Below, one piece after another: positions 25,221-36,219 of a stretch of DNA of 45,640 bases; position 1 is the stretch's first letter, and each line of letters opens with the position of its first letter. The position numbers were made by a program, and so were the translations under genes. The stretch comes from Micromonospora rosaria (GTDB lineage Bacteria > Actinomycetota > Actinomycetes > Mycobacteriales > Micromonosporaceae). The notes under the pieces were generated by a model. That model saw only the letters and a list, made by a program, of their open reading frames with translations, did no database searches and was not told the DNA's origin. The DNA is taken from positions 1-45,640 of the forward strand of contig NZ_LRQV01000049.1 of the NCBI RefSeq assembly GCF_001567585.1. Direction: 5' to 3'.

Positions 25221-25288
25221 TACTCACGGGTAACCGAACGGCGACACCTCGATTGACTTCTTCCGATATCGACCGCCGTTCGCTTACC
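25193..25288. repeat. Repeated GGTAA(C)CGAACGG motif in a divergent promoter region
   Basis: Copies: 25193-25209 (GGTTATCGAGCGAACGG), 25228-25241 (GGGTAACCGAACGG), and inverted at 25276-25288 (reads GGTAAGCGAACGG on the minus strand). A weaker one, GGTAACTGAA, starts at 25293. The first overlaps the phosphodiesterase -10. Likely sites for one regulator serving both divergent genes; the regulator is not identified. Confidence 0.5.
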
Positions 25289-25374
25289 ATCCGGTAACTG
25301 AATGTTCTTCATGTAATGCTCCGCTGCCCCGCCCCGCACACCCCCGCCTGATCCCCACCCCCCGGAGGATCGCC

Positions 25375-28300
25375 ATGACCGGCCCCACCGTCAGCGGCCG
25401 TCGCCGCCGACCCACCGCACCGCGCCGCACCACCGCACCGCGCCGCCTGCTGGCCGCCGCCACCGCCGCCGTCGGTGTCGCCGCCCTGCTCGTCGCCGTC
25501 CCCACCCCGGCCCCCGCCGCCGCGCCCACCACCGCCGCGCTGGCCGCCGCCAGCGCCTTCGCCGCCACCGACTACTGCCTCGGCGAGTGCGCGGAGATCC
25601 TGCCGCCCGGCCAGAACGGCAACGCCACCCTGGTCGAGATCCTCGGCAACCAGGCCCTCGGCACCCTGCCCCGGCACTCCGCCGACCAGCTCGGCCGGTA
25701 CGCCGACCTCGTCTACGGCTACGCCGGGCTGCGCACCGACCAGATCGGCAGCTTCTTCAACGACGCCTCCTTCGGCGTCGACCCCACCCAGGTCGAACGC
25801 GAGTACTCGCCCCGCTCCGACGTGCGGATCGTGCGCGACAAGGTCGCCGGCGTCCCGCACATCACCGGCACCACCCGGGGCGGGACCATGTACGGCGCCG
25901 GGTACGCCGGAGCCGAGGACCGGCTGTTCACCATGGACCTGCTGCGTCACGTCGGACGGGGCACGCTCACCCCGTTCGCCGGCGGCGCCCCCGGCAACCG
26001 GGCCCTGGAACAGAGCGTCTGGCGCACCTCGCCGTACACCGAGGCGGACCTGCAGGCCCAGGTCACCGCGCTGCGCGCGAAGGGCCCCCGGGGCGAACAG
26101 CTCTACGCCGACGTGCAGGAGTACATCGCCGGCATCAACGCCTACATCCGCACCTGCATGGCCAACCGCAACTGCCCCGGCGAGTACGTGCTCACCGGCC
26201 ACCTCGACGCGATCACCAACGCGGGCGGCCCGAAGCCGTTCGTGATGACGGACCTGATCGCCATCGCCGGGGTGGTCGGCGGCCTGTTCGGCGGCGGGGG
26301 CGGCACCGAGATGCAGTCCGCGCTGGTCCGCCTCGCCGCGCGGGCCAAGTTCGGCCCGGTCGAGGGCGACCGGGTGTGGGACGGCTTCCGGGGCCGCAAC
26401 GACCCGGAGACCGTGCTGACCCTGCACGACGGGCAGAGCTTCCCCTCCGGCGACGCCGACCCGAACGCGCCCAGCGTGGTGCTCCCCGACGCCGGCTCCG
26501 CCCGGGTCGAGCCGATCTACACCGACCCCACCGGCTCGGCCACCACCACCACCGCCGCGCCCACCCGCGGCACCGACCTGGCCGCCGCCCTGTCCGGCCT
26601 GACCATCAACCCGGCGCACCGGGGCATGTCCAACGCGGCGGTGGTCTCCGCCGCGCACTCGGCCACCGGCCACCCGGTCGCCGTCTTCGGCCCGCAGACC
26701 GGCTACTTCTCCCCGCAACTGCTGATGGTGCAGGAGTTGCAGGGCCCGGGGATCAGCGCCCGGGGCGCCGCCTTCGCCGGCCTCAACCTGTACGTGCTGC
26801 TCGGCCGAGGCCAGGACTACGCCTGGAGCGCCACCTCCTCCGTGCACGACATCACCGACACCTACGCGGTGCCGCTGTGCGCCCCCGACGGCAGCGCCCC
26901 CACCCTGGCCAGCAACCACTACCGGTACCGGGGCCAGTGCCTGCCGATGGAGGAGCTGTCGCACGTCAACCGGTGGAGCCCCACGGTCGCCGACGGTACC
27001 CCGGCCGGCTCGTACAAGCTGGTCGTCCGGCGTACCACGCTCGGCCTGGTCGGCTGGCGGGCGACGGTGGCCGGCGTCCCGCACGCCTTCACCCAGCTCC
27101 GCTCCACCTACCGGCACGAGGCCGACTCCGCGATCGGCTTCCAGATGTTCAACGACCCCACCCAGATGGCCACCGCCGACGCCTTCCGCACCTCGGCGAA
27201 CAACGTGGAGTACGCCTTCAACTGGTTCTACGTCAACTCCCGCGACGCGGCGTACCTCAACTCCGGGCTCAACCCGCTGCGCGCGGCCGGGTCCAACCCG
27301 AACCTGCCGATGAAGGCCGAGCCGGCGTACGAGTGGCAGGGCTTCGACCCGGCCACCAACACCGCCCGGTACGCCCCGGCGTCGGCCCACCCCCAGTCGA
27401 CCAACCAGGACTACTACATCAGTTGGAACAACAAGCAGGCCAAGGACTTCGGCGCCGCCGACGGCAACTTCAGCTTCGGCGCGGTGCACCGGGGCGACCT
27501 GCTCGACAAGCCACTCAAGGCGGGCCTCGCCGCCGGCCGCAGGTACGACCGGGCCTCCCTCACCGAGCTGGTGCAGAAGGCCGGTCTGACCGACCTGCGC
27601 GGCGCGGAGGTGCTCGACGAGCTGATCCGGGTGCTGGAGCGCCAACCGGTCACCGACCCCGCCCTGGCCACCGAGGTCAGCCGGCTCAAGGCGTGGCGGG
27701 CCGACGGCGCGCTGCGGGTGGAGACCGCCAAGGGCTCGAAGGTGTACCGGCACGCCGAGGCGATCCGGACCTTCGACGCCTGGTGGCCGCTGCTGGTCCG
27801 GGGGATCTTCCGGGCCCCGCTCGGCGCGGACCTCTACCAGGCGCTGGTCAACACCCTCCAGGTCAACGAGTCCCCGTCCGGTCACCAGCAGGGTGACGTC
27901 TCCACCCTGCCGACGTCGGCCAACACCGCCCAGACGCACAAGGGCTCGGCGTTCCAGTACGGCTGGTGGGGGTACGTCGACAAGGACCTGCGCGCGGTCC
28001 TCGGCGACCCGGTCTCCGGCGGCCCCGGCCGGGCCTTCTGCGGCGACGGCGCCCTCACCGGCTGCCGGCAGATCCTGCTCGACACCCTCCGCACCGCCGC
28101 CACGACCCCGGCCACCACGACGTACCCGGGCGACGCGACCTGCGCGGCCGGCGACCAGTGGTGCGCCGACGCGATCGTCCAGTCCCCGCTGGGCGGGATC
28201 AAGCACGCCCCCATCGCCTGGCAGAACCGCCCCACCTACCAGCAGGTCGTCTCCTTCCCGGCGAAGCAGGGCGACGACCTGACCAACCTCGCCGCCGGCC

Positions 28301-28665
28301 GCCCGGTGACCGCCTCCAGCAGCCAGTTCGGCAACCCCGCCGCGCGGGCCGTCGACCGGAACCTGGCCACCCGGTGGGCCAGCGACTGGGCCGACGACCA
28401 GTGGCTCACCGTCGACCTGGGCGCGGCCCGACCGGTCGGGCGGGTGGTGCTGGCCTGGGAGGCGGCCTACGGCCGGTCGTACCGGATCGAGCTGTCCGGC
28501 GACGGCGCCACCTGGCGGACCGCCTGGTCGACCACGGTCGGCGACGGCGGCACCGACCTGGCCGTCTTCCCCACCGAGACGGCCCGGTACGTGCGGATGC
28601 GGGCGCTGACCCGGGGCACGTCGCACGGTGTCTCACTCTGGGAGATGTCGGTCTACTCCCACTGA
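25375..28665 (+). CDS. Secreted penicillin acylase-family hydrolase with F5/8 type C domain
   Basis: 1096 aa. An Arg-rich N-terminus and hydrophobic core (to about residue 50) form a long signal peptide. The body is an N-terminal-nucleophile amidase of the penicillin/AHL/cyclic lipopeptide acylase family. The precursor would be cut before Ser419 in HRGMSNAAVVSAAHSA, matching the Ser-Asn start of the beta chain; the preceding segment is the alpha chain and spacer. Residues about 970-1096 (NLAAGRPVTASSSQFG to the end) are a discoidin/F5-8C carbohydrate- or surface-binding module. Start ATG with GGAGGAT upstream. Possible substrates are acyl-homoserine lactones, lipopeptides or beta-lactams; sequence does not decide. 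Confidence 0.88.
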   Translation: MTGPTVSGRRRRPTAPRRTTAPRRLLAAATAAVGVAALLVAVPTPAPAAAPTTAALAAASAFAATDYCLGECAEILPPGQNGNATLVEILGNQALGTLPRHSADQLGRYADLVYGYAGLRTDQIGSFFNDASFGVDPTQVEREYSPRSDVRIVRDKVAGVPHITGTTRGGTMYGAGYAGAEDRLFTMDLLRHVGRGTLTPFAGGAPGNRALEQSVWRTSPYTEADLQAQVTALRAKGPRGEQLYADVQEYIAGINAYIRTCMANRNCPGEYVLTGHLDAITNAGGPKPFVMTDLIAIAGVVGGLFGGGGGTEMQSALVRLAARAKFGPVEGDRVWDGFRGRNDPETVLTLHDGQSFPSGDADPNAPSVVLPDAGSARVEPIYTDPTGSATTTTAAPTRGTDLAAALSGLTINPAHRGMSNAAVVSAAHSATGHPVAVFGPQTGYFSPQLLMVQELQGPGISARGAAFAGLNLYVLLGRGQDYAWSATSSVHDITDTYAVPLCAPDGSAPTLASNHYRYRGQCLPMEELSHVNRWSPTVADGTPAGSYKLVVRRTTLGLVGWRATVAGVPHAFTQLRSTYRHEADSAIGFQMFNDPTQMATADAFRTSANNVEYAFNWFYVNSRDAAYLNSGLNPLRAAGSNPNLPMKAEPAYEWQGFDPATNTARYAPASAHPQSTNQDYYISWNNKQAKDFGAADGNFSFGAVHRGDLLDKPLKAGLAAGRRYDRASLTELVQKAGLTDLRGAEVLDELIRVLERQPVTDPALATEVSRLKAWRADGALRVETAKGSKVYRHAEAIRTFDAWWPLLVRGIFRAPLGADLYQALVNTLQVNESPSGHQQGDVSTLPTSANTAQTHKGSAFQYGWWGYVDKDLRAVLGDPVSGGPGRAFCGDGALTGCRQILLDTLRTAATTPATTTYPGDATCAAGDQWCADAIVQSPLGGIKHAPIAWQNRPTYQQVVSFPAKQGDDLTNLAAGRPVTASSSQFGNPAARAVDRNLATRWASDWADDQWLTVDLGAARPVGRVVLAWEAAYGRSYRIELSGDGATWRTAWSTTVGDGGTDLAVFPTETARYVRMRALTRGTSHGVSLWEMSVYSH

Positions 28666-28766
28666 CCTGCCGTCCCCGGTGGGCCGGCGCGGGGCCACCC
28701 GCGTCGGCCCACCGCCCCGGTCGGCCGCCGGTCGGATATTCGGCTGCTCCGATGCGCCCGGCTCGG

Positions 28767-28772
28767 TAGATT
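28767..28772 (+). promoter_or_regulatory. Candidate -10 box for the MFS gene at 28805 (TAGATT)
   Basis: TAGATT about 32 nt before the ATG, leaving room for a short leader with the GGGAGGG site. The -35 is not clear. Confidence 0.4.
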
Positions 28773-28804
28773 CCCTCGCGGCCAGCGACGGCGGGAGGGT
28801 GACG

Positions 28805-30082
28805 ATGTCCGGACGCGGACTCAGCCGGGGCGGTGCCGTCCTGGTCGCGGCGCTGACCGTCGACTCGATCGGCAACGGCCTGTTCCTGCCCCTGTCGCTG
28901 GTCTACTTCCGCGAGCTGACCGAGGTGCCGCTGGCCCTGCTCGGGGTGCTGCTCAGCGTGGCGAACGTGGTCACCCTGCCGGTGCCGCTGTGGGCGGGCA
29001 CCCTCGCCGACCGGTTCGGCGCGCTGCCGGTGGTGGTCGGCTCGCAACTGCTCCAGGCGGTCGGCTTCCTCGCCTACGCCTGGGTGCAGGGCCCGGTGGG
29101 GGTGCTCGCCTCGGCCACCCTGGTCGCCGTCGGCGTCCGGTTCTTCTGGTCGGCGGTCTTCACCGCCGTGGCCGACTACGCCGACGGCAGCGCCGGGTCC
29201 TGGACCCGGGACACCTGGTACGCGGTGAGCAACGGCGCCCGCACCGCCGGCCTGGCGGTGGGCGGCCTGGTCACCGGGTTCGTGGTCGCCGACGGCCGGG
29301 AGGCCACCTACCGGGGCGTGGCGTACGCGGCGGCGGCCTGTTTCGCCCTGGCGGCGGCGCTGCTCGCCGGTTTCGTCCGGACCCCGGCCACCCGGCCCGC
29401 GCCCGGGGCCGACCGCCGCGCCGACGGGTACGGCGGGCTGCTCCGGGACCGCCCGTTCCTCGCGCTGATCGCCCTGAACACCACGTACGCCATGAGCAAC
29501 ATCATGCTCGGCCTGGCCCTGCCGACCGTGGTGCTCGACGACGTCCGGGGACCGGCCTGGCTCACCTCGGCGATCCTGGCCGGGAACGCGCTGACCGTCG
29601 CGGTGCTCTCCGCGCCGGTGGGCATCCGGGCGCAACGGCACCGCCGCACCCGCACGATCGTGCTGGCCGCCGTCCTCTACACCACCTGGGGGCTGGTCTT
29701 CGCCACCGTCGGTCCGGGCCGGCCGGTGCTGGCCGCCGCGCTCCTGGTCGCCGGCGCCCTGCTCTTCTCCGCCGCCGAGCTGCTCCACGCCCCGGCGTCG
29801 GCGGGCCTGGCCGCCGCAGCGGCCCCACCGGCGTCCCGGGGCCGCTACCTCGCGGCGTTCCAGTACTCCTTCACCATCGCCTCGATGATCGCGCCGGCCT
29901 TCTTCGCCACCCTGTACGAGGTCGGCACCGCCGTACCCTGGCTGGCCCTGGCCGGGGTGAACGCGGCCAGCATCCTCGGCATCCTGGCGCTGGAGCGGGC
30001 CCTGCCGGCCACCGCGCTGCGCGCCGGGGCCGACCCGGTCGCACCCCGGCCGACCACCACCGTCACCAGCGACGCGCACTGA
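28805..30082 (+). CDS. MFS transporter
   Basis: 425 aa, about twelve membrane segments, with the family loop signature LWAGTLADRFGALP between helices 2 and 3. The ATG at 28805 is preceded by GGGAGGG at five bases. Drug or metabolite exporter type; substrate unknown. It is monocistronic and convergent with the Rieske gene. Confidence 0.85.
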   Translation: MSGRGLSRGGAVLVAALTVDSIGNGLFLPLSLVYFRELTEVPLALLGVLLSVANVVTLPVPLWAGTLADRFGALPVVVGSQLLQAVGFLAYAWVQGPVGVLASATLVAVGVRFFWSAVFTAVADYADGSAGSWTRDTWYAVSNGARTAGLAVGGLVTGFVVADGREATYRGVAYAAAACFALAAALLAGFVRTPATRPAPGADRRADGYGGLLRDRPFLALIALNTTYAMSNIMLGLALPTVVLDDVRGPAWLTSAILAGNALTVAVLSAPVGIRAQRHRRTRTIVLAAVLYTTWGLVFATVGPGRPVLAAALLVAGALLFSAAELLHAPASAGLAAAAAPPASRGRYLAAFQYSFTIASMIAPAFFATLYEVGTAVPWLALAGVNAASILGILALERALPATALRAGADPVAPRPTTTVTSDAH

Positions 30083-30111
30083 CCCGTCGAAGACAAGGCA
30101 GGGGTGGCCGG

Positions 30112-30138
30112 GCGCGGCCCGCCGGGGGCGGGCCGCGC
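30112..30138. terminator. Hairpin between convergent MFS and Rieske genes
   Basis: Perfect 12-bp stem GCGCGGCCCGCC with its complement around a GGG loop; 30 nt after the MFS stop and 29 nt after the Rieske stop on the other strand. Confidence 0.7.
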
Positions 30139-30166
30139 ATGCCGTCCGTTCCGGGGCCGGGGCCGG

Positions 30167-30637
30167 TCAGGCCAGGGAGATGTTCTCCCCGGAGATCCGC
30201 AGTTGCTTCTCGGCCAGCGGCCGGGTCGCCGGACCGGACTGGACCGAGCCGTCGGTGATCGAGAAGCTGCTGTTGTGGCAGGTGCAGTTGATCGTGCCGC
30301 CGTCGACGTTCGACACCGGGCAGCCCTGGTGGGTGCAGATCGGGTCGAAGCCCTTGAACTCCCCCGCCGTGGGCTGGGTGATCACCACGCCCTGCTGGGC
30401 GAGGATCTTCCCGCCGCCGACCGGGATCTCGCCGGTCGTCGCCAGCGCCGGAGCGCCGTTCTCACCACCGCTGGTCGGGCCGCCGTCGCCGGACCCGCCG
30501 GTCTCGGGGGCGTTGGCCACCGGCCGCTCCCGGCCACAGGCGGTCAGCACCACCGCCGCCCCGACCGCACCGGCCCCCGCGAGGAGCGTCCGGCGGGTCT
30601 GGGTACCCGGCCCGGCGGTCACCTGGTCGTCGCTCAT
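30167..30637 (-). CDS. Tat-exported Rieske [2Fe-2S] lipoprotein
   Basis: 156 aa. N-terminus QTRRTLLAGAGAVGAAVV has the twin-arginine motif and is followed by a lipobox LTAC, so the protein is probably exported folded and anchored at the outer face of the membrane. Then comes a Gly/Ser-rich linker, and the Rieske boxes CTHQGC and CTCHNSSF supply the two Cys and two His that hold the 2Fe-2S cluster. No oxidoreductase partner is adjacent, so its electron partner is unknown. ATG 30637 has GAGAGGGG about six bases upstream; further upstream starts lack one. Small Rieske proteins near uvrA are common in this group, from memory. Confidence 0.9.
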   Translation of the reverse strand: MSDDQVTAGPGTQTRRTLLAGAGAVGAAVVLTACGRERPVANAPETGGSGDGGPTSGGENGAPALATTGEIPVGGGKILAQQGVVITQPTAGEFKGFDPICTHQGCPVSNVDGGTINCTCHNSSFSITDGSVQSGPATRPLAEKQLRISGENISLA

Positions 30638-30808
30638 GTGTTGCCCCTCTCTGGTCGCCGACATCCGTGGGCGGCTCCTGTCCCCGTACACGCACCACCA
30701 TCCCCGCCAGTTCACCCCGAAACCCTGTGAACCCCCTGAGTCCCCCCGCCCTCCCCCACCCTCCCCGCGTCGCCCCGCGTCGCCGTCGCGTCGCCGTCGC
30801 GTCGCCCC

Positions 30809-30873
30809 GCGTTGATCATGGAGTTGGCGGCGGTTCCGGGCGTTGCCGGTGCCGCCAACTCCATGATCGACGC
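30809..30873. repeat. 23-bp inverted repeat around GATCATGGAGTTGGCGGC
   Basis: Left arm 30809-30831 and right arm 30851-30873 are complementary at 22 of 23 positions (the odd pair is G/T), with a 19-nt loop. It lies between the Rieske start and the uvrA stop. From memory, palindromes with CATGATCGAC/GTTGATCATG ends recur between genes in Micromonospora. It could be a terminator-like or mobile palindromic element. Adjacent bases 30767-30808 are tandem GTCGCCGTCGC-type repeats. Confidence 0.75.
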
Positions 30874-30875
30874 TT

Positions 30876-30917
30876 GGGAGAGGGGGTGGGGGTGGGGGTG
30901 GAGGGAGGGGGTGGGGG
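30876..30917 (+). repeat. G-tract run next to uvrA stop (possible G-quadruplex)
   Basis: Seven or more runs of three to five G separated by one to three bases on the + strand, directly downstream of the uvrA stop; more G-runs continue into the end of the gene. It meets the simple G-quadruplex pattern. The mRNA of uvrA would carry C-tracts, so any structure is in the other strand. Confidence 0.5.
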
Positions 30918-33836
<2,919 letters not shown>

Positions 33837-34217
33837 GGTCCGTGTACTCCCGGGTGAAGAAGGCGAGGGATCTGTCCCGCTCCGAACACCCCCGGGTCGA
33901 ATCCACCTCGCCCGGGCGGGACGGCCCGGGGCGGGCGCTCGACGGAACCTGAGGCACGTTCTGAGCGGTTTGTGTGGGCGCAGGAAGACGCCTCGGCAAC
34001 TCTAGCCCCGGGGTACGACACTTTCCCGCACCCACACATTCCCCCAGCTCAACCGGGTTGTCCCCGGCCGCCCCGACCGCCCGCCCGGACCGAGCCGACG
34101 GCCGGACGGGCGAGCGGGACAGGCGGGCGGGCGAGCCAGCGGACGGGCGGAGGCGGACAGGCGGGCGGGCGGACACGCGGTCGGCCGCACGGGCGGACAG
34201 GCGGCCCGGCGGGCGGA
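33837..34217. other. Intergenic between uvrA and rsgA, with 39-40 bp period repeats
   Basis: 381 nt without a convincing gene. It must hold the uvrA promoter. The rsgA-proximal part is almost only G, C and A, with GACAGGCGGGCGGGCG at 34117 and 34156 and a variant at 34196. Confidence 0.5.
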
Positions 34218-35297
34218 TCAGAAGCCGCCGGGCGACACCGGCGGCTCGGGCCGGGTCGGGCGGCGTCGGCCGTCGCGCCGGCCGCCCCGGCGCTCGGCAG
34301 CCAGCCGCGCCTGCCGCCGCCGCGACTCGACGGTCACCTCCCGCTGCAACCGGCACCAGCTCTCCCACCGCCGGGCGGTCAGCTCCCCGCTGCGCAGCGC
34401 CGACCGCACCGCGCAGCCGGGCTCGACCGTGTGCGCGCAGTCGGCGTACCGGCACGCCGCCGCCAGCGCGGCGATGTCGGCGAACGCCCGGTCCAGGCCG
34501 CCGGCCCCGTCGAGCAGGCCCACCGCGCGGACCCCGGGGGTGTCCACCAGCGCGCCCCCACCGGGCACCGGAACCAGCGACCGCCAGGTGGTGGTGTGCC
34601 GGCCCTTGCCGTCGGACCCACGGATCGCCTGGGTGGGCATCACCACGGCCCCGGCCAGCGCGTTGACCAGGCTCGACTTGCCCGCCCCGGAGCGGCCCAA
34701 CAGGCCGAGGGTGCGCCCCGGCGCCACCTCGGGGCGCAGGTCGTCGAGGCCGGTGCCGTGCTCGGCGCTGACCGCCAGCACCGGCACCCCCGGGGCGACC
34801 GCGCCCAGGTGCCGCGCCACCGCCCCGGGGTCCGGCGCCAGGTCGATCTTGGTCAGCACGACCAGCGGCCGGGCACCGGACTCGTACGCCACGGCGAGCA
34901 GCCGCTCGATCCGCGCCAGGTCGGGCGTCGGGTGCACCGGCTCGACCACCGCCACCGCGTCGAGGTTGGCGGCGAGCACCTGCCCACTGGCCTGCCGGCC
35001 CGCCGTGCGGCGGACCAGGGCGGTCCGCCGGGGCAGCACCGCCTCGACGGTGACCCGGCGGTCCGGCCAGGTGCCCAGCAGCACCCAGTCCCCCGCGCAG
35101 GGCAGCCGGGTCAGGTCCCCGGCGGCGGCGGCCAGCACCCCGCCGCCGAGGCTGGCCCGGACCGGTCCGTCCGCGGCGAGCACGGTGCAGATCCCCCGGT
35201 CGACCCGGGCCACCCGGCCCGGTCGGTGGTCGGGGCGGCGGCCCAGCGCCGCCGCCCGCCCGGCGTCCCAGCCGAGCGCGGTCAGGTCGATGGTCAT
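34218..35297 (-). CDS. rsgA: Ribosome small subunit-dependent GTPase A
   Basis: Circularly permuted GTPase that matures the 30S subunit. The motif order shows the permutation: TKIDL (G4) comes before GRSGAGKSSLVNAL (G1) and DTPGVR (G3). A zinc-binding C-terminal knuckle CRYADCAHTVEPGC follows. An N-terminal OB-like region and basic tail complete 359 aa. ATG 35297 starts three bases after the stop of an 18-codon ORF in the same frame, and its GAGGTGA site overlaps that stop. Confidence 0.92.
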   Translation of the reverse strand: MTIDLTALGWDAGRAAALGRRPDHRPGRVARVDRGICTVLAADGPVRASLGGGVLAAAAGDLTRLPCAGDWVLLGTWPDRRVTVEAVLPRRTALVRRTAGRQASGQVLAANLDAVAVVEPVHPTPDLARIERLLAVAYESGARPLVVLTKIDLAPDPGAVARHLGAVAPGVPVLAVSAEHGTGLDDLRPEVAPGRTLGLLGRSGAGKSSLVNALAGAVVMPTQAIRGSDGKGRHTTTWRSLVPVPGGGALVDTPGVRAVGLLDGAGGLDRAFADIAALAAACRYADCAHTVEPGCAVRSALRSGELTARRWESWCRLQREVTVESRRRQARLAAERRGGRRDGRRRPTRPEPPVSPGGF

Positions 35298-35300
35298 CGG

Positions 35301-35357
35301 TCACCTCGTCGCGGGAACAGTGGGGTCGTGGCGGAACACGGGTACGACGACCGGCAT
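35301..35357 (-). CDS. 18-codon leader ORF upstream of rsgA
   Basis: Reads MPVVVPVFRHDPTVPATR then TGA. It has a near-perfect ribosome-binding site (AGGAGGTG, about six bases before ATG 35357), better than that of rsgA itself. Only three bases separate its stop from the rsgA ATG, and it shares rsgA's frame, so ribosomes ending here could restart on rsgA. No run of one amino acid suggests a classic attenuator. It may be a coupling leader or a small functional peptide. Confidence 0.55.
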   Translation of the reverse strand: MPVVVPVFRHDPTVPATR

Positions 35358-35398
35358 GAACACCACCTCCTCGGCGCTACGGTGTCCGTTCGACGCCG

Positions 35399-35404
35399 AC
35401 GGTA
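35399..35404 (-). promoter_or_regulatory. Candidate -10 for leader ORF-rsgA (TACCGT)
   Basis: TACCGT on the minus strand, predicting a transcript start near 35392, about 35 nt before the leader ORF. The -35 is weak. Confidence 0.35.
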
Positions 35405-35483
35405 GGGCGCGCGGCGACGCACCGAAAGCGATTTCCACCGCGACGCGGCGACGTTCCACAGCGACGGGACGGCCGCCGACCGT

Positions 35484-35489
35484 TAGGGT
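35484..35489 (+). promoter_or_regulatory. Leaderless promoter -10 for the isomerase-family gene (TAGGGT)
   Basis: TAGGGT then six bases then GTG 35496, with no Shine-Dalgarno before the start. Same geometry as at recQ, uvrC and the DedA gene. Confidence 0.6.
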
Positions 35490-35495
35490 CGGACC

Positions 35496-36212
35496 GTGAC
35501 CACGGATCCCCTCCTGCTGACCGGTGAGGTGGACGAGGCCACCACCCGCCTGCTCCGCGTCGCGGAGTCCTTCACCGCCGCCGACGTCGCCGCCCCGTCG
35601 CTGCTGCCCGGCTGGACCCGGGGCCACGTCCTGGCCCACCTCGCCCGCAACGCCGACGGGTTCGTGAACCTGCTCACCGCCGCCCGCACCGGCGAGCCGA
35701 TCCCGATGTACGCCAGCGTCGCCGCGCGCAACGCCGACATCGAGGCCGGCGCCGCCCGGCCACCCGCCGAGCACCTGGCCGACCTGCGCCGCTGCACCCA
35801 GCGGTTCGCCGAGGCGGTCGACGCGATGCCGGCGCAGGCGTGGGGGGCCATGGTGCAGACCCGCCGGGGTCCGTGGCCCGCCGCCCTGGTGGTCTGGGGC
35901 CGGCTCCGGGAGCTGGAGGTGCACCACGTCGACCTGGCCGCCGGCTACCGGCCGGCCGACTGGCCGGTGGCCTTCGCGCAACGGCTGCTGCACGAGGTGA
36001 CGACCGGCCTCACCGACAATCCGGACGCGCCGGCCATGGTGCTGCGCTTCGACGGCAGCGCGCACGAGGTGGTGGTCGGCGACCGGGCCGACGCGCCGAC
36101 GATCTGCGGCCCGGCCCACGAACTCGCCGCCTGGCTGATCGGCCGGACCGGCGGCGACCTGCTCACCGTCACTCCCGACGGGCGACTCCCGACCCCACCG
36201 GAATGGATCTGA
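35496..36212 (+). CDS. Mycothiol-dependent maleylpyruvate isomerase-family protein
   Basis: 238 aa DinB-like four-helix bundle of the MDMPI family, which uses mycothiol and a metal ion. The expected metal ligands are visible: His48 in GHVLAHLARNADG, and Glu139/Glu141 with His143/His144 in LRELEVHHVDLAAGY. A C-terminal SCP2-like region ends with PTPPEWI. True maleylpyruvate isomerase sits with gentisate genes, which are absent, so the substrate here is unknown; detoxification by mycothiol is a likely theme. It is 7 nt from the MBL-fold gene and co-transcribed with it. Confidence 0.85.
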   Translation: MTTDPLLLTGEVDEATTRLLRVAESFTAADVAAPSLLPGWTRGHVLAHLARNADGFVNLLTAARTGEPIPMYASVAARNADIEAGAARPPAEHLADLRRCTQRFAEAVDAMPAQAWGAMVQTRRGPWPAALVVWGRLRELEVHHVDLAAGYRPADWPVAFAQRLLHEVTTGLTDNPDAPAMVLRFDGSAHEVVVGDRADAPTICGPAHELAAWLIGRTGGDLLTVTPDGRLPTPPEWI

Positions 36213-36219
36213 TCACGAC

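Noticed and set aside
33837..33990. Possible LexA box upstream of uvrA (CGAACACCCCCGGGTCGAA)
   Set aside because: The halves are not a proper inverted repeat of the actinobacterial SOS box; no palindrome of the right form was found.
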